From Promethearchaeota archaeon (GTDB taxonomy: Archaea > Asgardarchaeota > Lokiarchaeia > Sigyniarchaeales > SOKP01), in contig JAHPZJ010000013.1 in NCBI GenBank assembly GCA_019058245.1, forward strand, positions 406,289 to 470,288: 64,000 nt of DNA, in the 5' to 3' direction. Under the pieces are notes generated by a model that was not told where the DNA came from, did not search any database, and was given only the letters and a program-made list of their open reading frames with translations. The position numbers were made by a program, and so were the translations under genes. Shown piece after piece: positions 53,165 through 61,442 of the stretch; positions within the stretch are counted from its first letter, which is position 1; each line of letters starts with the position of its first letter.

Positions 53165-56100
53165 TTATAAATTAGCGCGAATGATTAATCCCTTTTCTTT
53201 TAAAGATAAAATTGCATTTATTATTTCATCTCTACATTCTTTTCTACCAGCTGAAGCGAAACTTATTAGTCTTGATACAAAAAAAAAATTCTTATCTTCT
53301 TGAATTTCTTCAGCAATCTTGATAAGAGCCTTTTCTAAACCTTTTACCTTAATTACTTTACTTAATTCTCCTAATCTTAATGGAAAAACTAAGTTAATAT
53401 TAAAAATTTCTTCAAGTAATTTATCTGCGCTTTTAAAGGGAGTGGTTTCCCCCTCAAATTTCATAAGTTCCGGTTTAAATCTATTTTCAAATTTCTCCGT
53501 AAATAATTTTTGGTTTTCTTTTAATTTTTCTGTTGACAGACCATGTATAATTAACGCTACTCTGATGTATTCACCATCTGTTATCACAATTTTAAAATCA
53601 TAATAATCCATCTCAAATCCTTGATCTTTAACAATACCCTCATTTACCATTTTTATTTCGCTTCTAAATGCAGAGATCGCATGTAAAAATCCTGAGATTA
53701 AACTAGGATTAATATCTACTAGAGAAATTTGCTTATTAAAAATTGGAACACCAACATCTTTATGAATGATCATAATATATGCGGTTCTGGTTAAATCATC
53801 TAATATGGTTGCATTTTCAGCCCAAAATCGTTTTAATTTGATTTTTTTATATTTCAGTCCCACTACGGTAGCTAGAGCAATTCCTAAAATAACTCCTATA
53901 TATGGTAAAATTTTAAGAAAATGCTTAATAAATTGTTCTGATTGAGAAATTAGATTTATTTCAAGAGGTTCTACGCTTTTTCCAGCAGAATAATATGTAC
54001 CTGATGCATTATACACTAATTCAATAGAGATGTAACGATGATCCCTTGGCAAAGAATATTCAATTTGGATTTTTCCTTCGTTATGTGTAATATCATATCT
54101 AGAATCATCTATCAAATTTTGATCTTTATCATAAACCTTAACTATAATCATTTCCCCATCAATACCCACCCCTGTTTCATTATTAGTTAATCTTCCTTCA
54201 ATTGGGATATTGCTTCCAAAAGTGTGGGTTCCAGATAATTCTTCAATATTCAGTATTTCTAAAATAACATCATATTTAGATACTACAATTTCTGTTGTAT
54301 TTATTGCTAGAAACGCATGAGTTTTATTATATAAAATCCAATACGCTTTTACATAATAAGTTCCTTCTGATTTTGTTGTCGAAAAAATATCCCAACAATA
54401 TAAAACTGAATGTTCTAAGCTGCTTTCATTTAGTGTAGTAGTTTGACTAAAAATAAGGTCCGAGCTAGAGTTATAAATTTTTAAATATACATCCCCTCCG
54501 TAATTTTCTTGAATATTGATATCTGTTTTTATCATTTTATCTATAAATGTATTAGTTGAATTTGTATTAAGTGTGAGTTTGTTTTTTGATGAATTCATAC
54601 ATATTATCCAAATTCCATCCGAAATATTAGAGATCGTTACTGTTTTGAATTGATTATTTGATAAAATTGTTGGATACCATTCTCCAATAAAAGTAGGAGG
54701 TAGAGCTGAGTCATTATAAATTTCCATGAGTTGCCAATCCGAAGGGATATCGAACTGAAGACTCATGCTTTCTTTTATATTATTATAATTATCATATGAA
54801 TAATAACTAAGATCAGTACTTACATTCCATAAAATTTTTGTACTATTACTCATAACGTAATAATTCCAATCAAAATCTTGATATTTTTCAATGGAATATA
54901 TTCCACTCACATCAAATCGAACTTCAGGCCAAATAGATGTTATATTAAAAGAATAAACAAATTGTATTGGAACCCCGTTATCAATATCCATGTCCCATAC
55001 TCCTTCATCTGATATTGGTGTCCCCCAATTTTCTAAATGAATATCTAAAGGTTTTAATGAGTTGCTATTAAGTCCAAATCCAATTTTCGAAGCAATATCT
55101 GAAGAAATTGCATTTTGAACATGAAAATTTAAGCTAAATTCATCGATAGAGACATTTATCGCTTTTAAGCCACCATTTCCAATAAAGCGAAGTCTTATTC
55201 GAAGGGAATTATTATCACTTTCGTTAATTAAATGCATTATATACCATGTATAGGAAGAATCAAGTTGTAGGACTTTGGTATTTTCATCCTTATCTGCAAA
55301 AGTTTTATTATCTAAAAATTGGCGCCAATCAATTCCAGCAAATTGAGAAAAATTTCCACCATTATATATTTCTAATGCCGCAAGTGCAAGATCTGAGGAA
55401 TCTTGAATACTCACATTTGAACTAATGTGAAAATCAATTTGAGGTATTATTGGATTCGGCAGATTTAGTATCCAATCTTTTGGATCATCCACATCCCACA
55501 ATGAACTATCTAAATTTGTTAATATACTAAATTCAAACTCTATAGATGTAGTATTTGAATTAGAATCTCCAACAATAGACAAAAAATTATCATCATTTGC
55601 TTTAATTGAATCAAGAATTTCATCATTAGGTGTAAAAATGCTGCTGTTTGATGAAGTAATGTTATTAGAATAATAGAGTTTATGAATTATTGGATCATAT
55701 TTTTGAATGGCATCGATGGTGTTTATCTTTTCAATCTGCATATTAAATAAATTTATTGACAACTCATAATCATAATAATAAAGAAGATTATCATAATAAA
55801 ATCTAAATATTAGTGAATTATTCCCGTTTAAAGATGTGTTAATATGCTGAATGATAAAGAGTTTTTCTTCTGGTATTATTACAGTATAATTTTGCAAATA
55901 TTCTGTCTCTGAATTTAAAATCATATCATGAGTCATAGTATCATATCCTCCACTATCTGGATTATAGAGATCTAATTGTATATTTCTTAGCCCAGCACTG
56001 TTATTAACATTTAGTACTAAAGATATATTAAAATAGTAATTATTTAATATATTCTTCCATTCTGTGGGTTCATCAATATCAATAGTTTTTAATTCCTCCC

Positions 56101-57181
56101 ACGTATATTCAGAATTTGTTAGATTATCTAGTTCTAATCTAACTGTTACACTGATGTAGTCTCGATAATTACTTTCGTTATAAAAAGATTTGGTTATAAA
56201 TATATTTTCATCAAAACTTGTAAAGGAGGAGATATTTCCTTTAATATTCTCCCCTAGAATAGTTTTGTTTTCTATAACGTTTTCATTAAAAAAACTATGA
56301 TTTAAAAATTGGGGAGATATTGCAAATGTTTCTCCTTCTCCAATTTCATCAGGGTCAGTACCATCTGGATTTAAATAAAGAAATTTTAGGCCCCCCCCAG
56401 ATTTGTTATCATTTGGAGGAATTTTAATTTTAAGCGCATACCAATATTTGTAAATCCCATCCAAAAAAGTTGAATTTGTTTTTGATGTATCTAGAAATAT
56501 TGGACCTCTATTTGAATTTTTAAAATCAAAAACGTCCCAATGAGTTTCTTCAGTTTTAGGGTGAGGCTTTGTTAAGGTTCCTAATATTTCATTTGAGTTA
56601 GGAGTACCAAGTGGATCATTTGAGCAATTTACTATAGAAACTTCCCATTCATTTTCATCTGTATAATTATCTTTATCAATTCTATCTTGAATTAAAATAC
56701 TTACATTATTAATATATTGATCTGTTTTCACCGAAAATTTCTGATATACATAAATTGGATCAGTCTCAGAATAACTCTTAATAGATTCTGCCTGCTCAGT
56801 TTCAATATCTCTAGTGTAATTTATGGCATATATATTCTCGAAAAGCATATTTGCATGAGTTAAGTTCCAACCTTGAAGGAATAAAACTGGTTGATTATCG
56901 AGATCTGGTTCATCTCTATTAATATAACAATGTAAATTAGGAACTGAGATATTGCTAAATATTTTTCCAGATCTGTCAGGAATTATTCCAATTTCTTCAT
57001 AAGGACGATCAGATGCTGCTAGAGCCAGTTTAGAACTTTCTTCCTTGAGAGCTCCATTATACTTAGAATTATCTAATAGTATATTCTTAATATTTTTATT
57101 AAAATTTGGATAAAATCCAAAAAAAATTATTACTAACACAATAATAAAGACTTTTCTACTTCTAAAAATTCTTATTTTCAC
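53165..57181 (-). CDS. Giant surface protein with cytosolic longin/roadblock-like tail
   Basis: 1338 residues. An N-terminal hydrophobic segment (KVFIIVLVIIFFGFYPNFNK) is a signal peptide or anchor. Residues ~60-1080 are external, with many N-x-S/T sequons and recurrent strand-rich units (FDISS/ FEFSILTNLDSS, VSIDEFSLNFHVQNA, LEIYNG) like repeated beta-sandwich folds; ~960-1080 resembles an Ig/MG2-like unit (GRLTNNETGVGIDGEMIIVK). A membrane span lies at ~1091-1110 (ILPYIGVILGIALATVVGLK). The tail 1134-1225 (AYIMIIHKDVGVPIFNKQIS, VDINPSLISGFLHAISAF, DYYDFKIVITDGEYIRVALI) reads like a longin/roadblock-type domain, followed by a helical end. This architecture, external sensor plus trafficking-type cytosolic domain, is known from Asgard genomes. 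Ligand unknown. Confidence 0.75.
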   Translation of the reverse strand: MKIRIFRSRKVFIIVLVIIFFGFYPNFNKNIKNILLDNSKYNGALKEESSKLALAASDRPYEEIGIIPDRSGKIFSNISVPNLHCYINRDEPDLDNQPVLFLQGWNLTHANMLFENIYAINYTRDIETEQAESIKSYSETDPIYVYQKFSVKTDQYINNVSILIQDRIDKDNYTDENEWEVSIVNCSNDPLGTPNSNEILGTLTKPHPKTEETHWDVFDFKNSNRGPIFLDTSKTNSTFLDGIYKYWYALKIKIPPNDNKSGGGLKFLYLNPDGTDPDEIGEGETFAISPQFLNHSFFNENVIENKTILGENIKGNISSFTSFDENIFITKSFYNESNYRDYISVTVRLELDNLTNSEYTWEELKTIDIDEPTEWKNILNNYYFNISLVLNVNNSAGLRNIQLDLYNPDSGGYDTMTHDMILNSETEYLQNYTVIIPEEKLFIIQHINTSLNGNNSLIFRFYYDNLLYYYDYELSINLFNMQIEKINTIDAIQKYDPIIHKLYYSNNITSSNSSIFTPNDEILDSIKANDDNFLSIVGDSNSNTTSIEFEFSILTNLDSSLWDVDDPKDWILNLPNPIIPQIDFHISSNVSIQDSSDLALAALEIYNGGNFSQFAGIDWRQFLDNKTFADKDENTKVLQLDSSYTWYIMHLINESDNNSLRIRLRFIGNGGLKAINVSIDEFSLNFHVQNAISSDIASKIGFGLNSNSLKPLDIHLENWGTPISDEGVWDMDIDNGVPIQFVYSFNITSIWPEVRFDVSGIYSIEKYQDFDWNYYVMSNSTKILWNVSTDLSYYSYDNYNNIKESMSLQFDIPSDWQLMEIYNDSALPPTFIGEWYPTILSNNQFKTVTISNISDGIWIICMNSSKNKLTLNTNSTNTFIDKMIKTDINIQENYGGDVYLKIYNSSSDLIFSQTTTLNESSLEHSVLYCWDIFSTTKSEGTYYVKAYWILYNKTHAFLAINTTEIVVSKYDVILEILNIEELSGTHTFGSNIPIEGRLTNNETGVGIDGEMIIVKVYDKDQNLIDDSRYDITHNEGKIQIEYSLPRDHRYISIELVYNASGTYYSAGKSVEPLEINLISQSEQFIKHFLKILPYIGVILGIALATVVGLKYKKIKLKRFWAENATILDDLTRTAYIMIIHKDVGVPIFNKQISLVDINPSLISGFLHAISAFRSEIKMVNEGIVKDQGFEMDYYDFKIVITDGEYIRVALIIHGLSTEKLKENQKLFTEKFENRFKPELMKFEGETTPFKSADKLLEEIFNINLVFPLRLGELSKVIKVKGLEKALIKIAEEIQEDKNFFFVSRLISFASAGRKECRDEIINAILSLKEKGLIIRANL

Positions 57182-57431
57182 CCTCTAATCACAGTTTAAT
57201 TGAAAATTAATACATATTATTTCCTTTTTTTGATACTATATACTAAGGTCTAATATGTTATACCACTTATATATAAATATAGAATTTCTTCTTTGTCAGA
57301 TGAAAAAAAAGAGAAGAAGATTTCAAAAAAGTTAGTTATAGATATCCTCTTATAATTATAGTATTTCTTGAGAGCAAATGAAGATAAAAATCGTCTAAAA
57401 TATTTTTAATTTAGGATGAAATTTTTTTATT

Positions 57432-58745
57432 TCAAATCACTTTCCCAAATAAATTGAATCCATCAATTTTATAAATTTTAGCATCAATAAATTCTCCGTA
57501 TTTTCCCTCGTAATTATCAATAAAGACATTTTTATAGGCAAAATTCCTACCAAAAGCTTGAGCTGATTCGATTCCTTTATGCAGAACTAATACTTTTCCA
57601 CTCCAATCTTCCCACTTTTTATTCATATCGCTCAGGCTATTACGGTATATTTTTGATAGTCTTTTTGATCTTTCTTTTATTAATCTATTATCTAACTGTT
57701 CCATATTTTTTGCTTTAGTTCCAGGTCTAGCAGTAAATTTTGAGATATTTAAAATTTCAGGTTTTAGCCATTTAATAAAATTGATAGTTCTATTAAAATC
57801 ATATTCGGTTTCACCAGGAAATCCACAGATTATATCAGTAGATATTGTCAAGTCCTTAAATTCTTTTCTTATAGTGTCAATGTCATCTATAATCTCGGAC
57901 ATCAAATATTTCCTTTTCATTCGTTTGAGGATCTCATTACTTCCAGATTGAATAGGAATATGTAGGAACTGATAAACTTTTTTCTGCTTGAAGATCGATA
58001 TTAATTGTGACGTATTAGTAATAAAAAAGCTTGGATTTATCATTCCTATTCTTAAAAAAAACTCATAATCTAGATGAACAATATTACTTACTAGCTTTTC
58101 TAAAGTCACCCCATTATTTTGATAAATGCTACAATCCTGTGAGGTTAGATATATTTGTTTTATTCCTTGCTCTAATTGACATTTAGCATTTTCAACAATT
58201 ATATCTGGATCATAGCAATTTAATTTACCTCTCGCATTTTTTACGCAACAGTAAGTGCAAGAACCTAAGCATCCTTCTGAAATCGGAGTTATTCCCGTTA
58301 TTTTTCCAGGAGTGTGATCTATTTTATATATAGCTTTATCAATTTGCTTATTTGATCTGATTATTAAATTTTTTTTTCTATTCTTAATCTCTTGTAATAA
58401 TTCAGGAAGATCTATAATATTATTTAGACCAATTATAGCAGAAAATGATGGAATAATTTCTTTAATTACTTTAATGTAGTTTGGAGCTATATGAGGTAGA
58501 CACCCTGCAATTATTATATGTTTATTAGGATCTTCATTATATCTTCTATGCAAGTTTTTTAAACGGGTTTTCATTTTATTTTCTGTCTGTTCCTTGACTG
58601 CACATGTATTAATAATTATAAATTGGGCTGTATTCAATGATGTTTCAATATAATTCGCATTTTTCAATGCATTTGAAATGATATATGAATCTGCTTTATT
58701 AGATGTACATCCATATGTCTCTATATAAAATGAATTTTCTTGCAT
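57432..58745 (-). CDS. Archaeal/eukaryal-type tRNA t6A37 methylthiotransferase (MtaB/CDKAL1-like)
   Basis: 437 residues. UPF0004 domain with cluster cysteines Cys13, Cys48 and Cys82 (ETYGCTSNK, INTCAVK, AGCLPH), radical SAM motif CLGSCTYC (Cys159, 163, 166) and a C-terminal TRAM domain (WSGKVLVLHKGIESAQAFGR). The e-MtaB branch, shared by archaea and eukaryotes, adds a methylthio group to N6-threonylcarbamoyladenosine at tRNA position 37. SEGCLGSC and LHIPIQSGSNEILKRMKRKY are typical of it. Stands alone. Confidence 0.92.
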   Translation of the reverse strand: MQENSFYIETYGCTSNKADSYIISNALKNANYIETSLNTAQFIIINTCAVKEQTENKMKTRLKNLHRRYNEDPNKHIIIAGCLPHIAPNYIKVIKEIIPSFSAIIGLNNIIDLPELLQEIKNRKKNLIIRSNKQIDKAIYKIDHTPGKITGITPISEGCLGSCTYCCVKNARGKLNCYDPDIIVENAKCQLEQGIKQIYLTSQDCSIYQNNGVTLEKLVSNIVHLDYEFFLRIGMINPSFFITNTSQLISIFKQKKVYQFLHIPIQSGSNEILKRMKRKYLMSEIIDDIDTIRKEFKDLTISTDIICGFPGETEYDFNRTINFIKWLKPEILNISKFTARPGTKAKNMEQLDNRLIKERSKRLSKIYRNSLSDMNKKWEDWSGKVLVLHKGIESAQAFGRNFAYKNVFIDNYEGKYGEFIDAKIYKIDGFNLFGKVI

Positions 58746-58860
58746 ATTACGCTGTTTTTAAACAATATAATAATTTATAAAAAGACCTTGATTATTAGGT
58801 ATTAAAAACGTTTTTTAATTAAAATTATCTATTATAAAAGAAATACAAGTTAATTATTTG

Positions 58861-59326
58861 ATGTGTATCATCATGACAAAAAAAATTAAATATGCTTATT
58901 GTAAAGTCTGTAAACAAGAAGTAGAAAAGTCAAGCAGAAAACCATTGGACACATCTCAAAAATTAAAATGGGTTATTATATGTATTGCTACTATAGGATT
59001 AGGATTAATAGCATATGCGATTTATTTATCTAACCGTCCCAAATCTTATTGCCCTGAATGTTTCACAAAGTTAGAATATTCAGATAAACCATTTGTAAAA
59101 CCAAAAAAGAAGAAAGAAAAATTATCTCCTAGAGAGAAAATACTAGATAAGGCAGGATTATTAGAAGATACAGAGGAAGTAGAAACTGTAGAAGAGAAAC
59201 CAGAACCAAAGAAAAAAGAAAAAGAAAAAAAAAAAAAAAGGGAAGTATTTTTGTAGCTATTGTGGTGCAGAATTAGAGGAAGATTATGTGACTTGTCCTT
59301 TCTGTCAAGCAACTCTAAAACCTTAA
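58861..59326 (+). pseudogene. Zinc-ribbon membrane protein interrupted at a 15-A run
   Basis: The upstream frame (ATG at 58861, or ATG at 58873) gives cysteine pairs YCKVC and YCPEC around a membrane span (WVIICIATIGLGLIAYAIYL), then a long Lys/Glu linker, and ends at TAG 59254-59256. In the +1 frame directly after the A-run (59225-59239) the sequence continues as KYFCSYCGAELEEDYVTCPF and CQATLKP to TAA 59324-59326, a full C-terminal zinc ribbon. One base less in the run would join the two parts. So it is either a sequencing or assembly error, a recent frameshift, or a slippery site used by transcriptional slippage. The intact zinc ribbon argues against an old pseudogene. Confidence 0.75.
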
Positions 59327-59466
59327 TTCCCTATTAAAACTCAAAAAAAATCATTTTCTTAACAATTTAATAATAAAAATAAATAATAGGAAAACTAATT
59401 ATTAAAATATAGATTTTTGAAAACCTAATCTAAATTTAATTTAAAATTTTACGAGATGAATTAATT

Positions 59467-60246
59467 ATGCCACGTGCAGGAAGAAAAGAAATAGCGAGAG
59501 CGCCTGATCCCCTTGATGTGTATAGTGCATGGGATCTTCGTTATGCAAAATTCATATATTATGGATTTATAGTTGCTACTGTCATTGTTGTATTAGGAAT
59601 ATGGGGAGTGATTATTGATTTATTATTTCGTGGTGGTGCTTGGGAAACTTTCTTAAACCTTGATCTTGGATTTCAGTTTGCTATCATTGCTGGTGCAATA
59701 ACAGGTCATTTATTCTTATTAGTTCTCTTTTATACACTTTTTCGTGGAGGAATGGTACGATTATGTCAAATTTTATTTAAAGACCGCCTTGTAGCGAGTA
59801 AATGGGAAGACTTTTATGGTTTACGTATGCTTATTGGCGTTGCTCTTTTAGGTCTTTACATTACATTAATCAGTGTTATCATTGGATTGCTTCCATCATC
59901 ATTTAAAGATCTTGTACAAAAAGTGTGGAATTGGCAAGTTGAAACATTTAATAGGTATTTCGGATTATGGATAGTGTGGGTAGGACTAATAGTATTTATT
60001 GTTGTGGGGATTATTTTTATTGGAATCATGCTTTGGAATAAAGGAGTGTTCTGGGTATTACGTCATGTCAAGGAAATTGAAGAAGAAATTGAAATAGAAG
60101 AAAATATTAAGAAAGAAGCTATTAAGAATTCTGATGAAAGAACACTTAGAGATATTTATAAAAAAGAGACGGGTCAAAAACCCATACATAGAGGACGAGA
60201 GACTCGTGGATATAAGGAGTGGAAGAACAAACTAGGAATAAAATAA
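59467..60246 (+). CDS. Four-span membrane protein with charged C-terminal tail
   Basis: 259 residues. Spans: YYGFIVATVIVVLGIWGVII, FAIIAGAITGHLFLLVLFYT, LIGVALLGLYITLISVIIGL, and LWIVWVGLIVFIVVGIIFIG. Between spans 2 and 3 a basic loop (RLCQILFKDRLVASKWEDFY). Tail ~200-259 is an acidic then basic helix (HVKEIEEEIEIEENIKKEA, then HRGRETRGYKEWKNKL). Codon use is slightly richer in G+C than neighbours (for example GTGGTGCTTGGGAAACTTTC), as is the lysine-rich gene 60293-61231 on the other strand. Function not recognised. No ribosome site; TATA-like sequence upstream. Confidence 0.68.
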   Translation: MPRAGRKEIARAPDPLDVYSAWDLRYAKFIYYGFIVATVIVVLGIWGVIIDLLFRGGAWETFLNLDLGFQFAIIAGAITGHLFLLVLFYTLFRGGMVRLCQILFKDRLVASKWEDFYGLRMLIGVALLGLYITLISVIIGLLPSSFKDLVQKVWNWQVETFNRYFGLWIVWVGLIVFIVVGIIFIGIMLWNKGVFWVLRHVKEIEEEIEIEENIKKEAIKNSDERTLRDIYKKETGQKPIHRGRETRGYKEWKNKLGIK

Positions 60247-60292
60247 TCAAATCTTAAAAAATAAAAAAGTAATTTATAATTTTTTTTATATC

Positions 60293-61231
60293 TTATCTTC
60301 TCATCATACGTGGATTTCTAAACAAATCTAATTCTTGTTTTGGCATTTTATATTCTGTTGTTGCTGACTTTTTCATCTTCTTATAATATCTCTTTACTAA
60401 TTTTTCAGCGTCCCTCATGAAATTGCAAATACATCCAAATAATATCATATATAGTACAAAACTCTTATCTTTTGCGTATTCATCATACAAAATCTGAATT
60501 TCAAAATTTTTTTGCACTCTTTGACCGTCTACTCGTGCCACCTTTTGATCTCCTATATACATCCAATAATTTCTTCCAGGACCTACTACCCCTCTAGCTG
60601 TAACTATCTGTAATTTATCATCTTTTTGTTCTGGTAGAAGCGGGAAAGTCCAACGCGTTCCCATTAATCTCCAACCTCTTACTACTCGAGCTAAATGAGT
60701 CATTCTTGGATTTTGCATGAAAAATACAGGAGCAGGATGTTTTATTTCATAACTTTGGATTAATGAGTGGGAAACACTCAATTCAAAACCACCTTTAAAA
60801 GTACCCCCTTTAGGTTGTGCATCCATCGATTCTTCCATTATAGTAAAAATACGACATGTCAATTTCTTTTCCTCCAGTGGTTTTTCTTCCCATTGATCTT
60901 TACTAAATGCAATAATATACTTTTTCTCTCCATCTTCTTCAACTACACCTTCAATATCGAAATTTTTACTGAACCAGCGTGTTTTTGCCTGATATTTGAG
61001 TTGTTGATGAACACCCAACTCTTCATCATGTAATCGAGTTCTCCAAAAATTAACTTTTAGCTTTTTATACACTGCTTTTTTTGGTGGAACTGGTGTTTCT
61101 GGGGTAGCTGGCTTTTTGGATGGTTTAGAAACTTTCTTTTTTGCTGGTTTTACTCTTGATGTTGCTCTAGGTTTTTTTGCCGCTTTCTCAGCAGTTTTTT
61201 CGATTTCTTCAACAGGATCCTCTTCTGACAT
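60293..61231 (-). CDS. Uncharacterised protein with Lys/Ala/Pro-rich N-terminal tail
   Basis: 312 residues. Residues 1-55 are a histone-H1-like basic tail rich in K, A and P (KKPRATSRVKPAKKKVSKPS). The rest (~56-300) is a strand-rich domain with FDIEGVVEEDGEKKYIIAFS, GRNYWMYIGDQKVARVDGQR, KNFEIQILYDEYAKDKSFVL, then the hydrophobic MILFGCICNFMRDAEKLV. The order of strands with a hydrophobic last helix is reminiscent of the tubby/LURP-one/scramblase fold, but this is weak. Tail suggests binding to nucleic acid or acidic lipids. The gene is convergent with the four-span membrane protein gene, 46 bases away. No function can be given. Confidence 0.7.
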   Translation of the reverse strand: MSEEDPVEEIEKTAEKAAKKPRATSRVKPAKKKVSKPSKKPATPETPVPPKKAVYKKLKVNFWRTRLHDEELGVHQQLKYQAKTRWFSKNFDIEGVVEEDGEKKYIIAFSKDQWEEKPLEEKKLTCRIFTIMEESMDAQPKGGTFKGGFELSVSHSLIQSYEIKHPAPVFFMQNPRMTHLARVVRGWRLMGTRWTFPLLPEQKDDKLQIVTARGVVGPGRNYWMYIGDQKVARVDGQRVQKNFEIQILYDEYAKDKSFVLYMILFGCICNFMRDAEKLVKRYYKKMKKSATTEYKMPKQELDLFRNPRMMRR

Positions 61232-61442
61232 TTAAAAAATCACATCTGTAAATTATTTTTTAAAATATTTTTTTGTTAAATTTATTTTCATTTGGATTAT
61301 TAATATTTTTTTCCGTTAAACTATTTTTTTATAACATCATATAAAATTTCTTATTTAAAAGATTATTGAATATGAATTGGAATATTAAACAATAAAAAAA
61401 GATTAAATAGATAAAAATATTTCAAAAAATTTGTTATAGATA

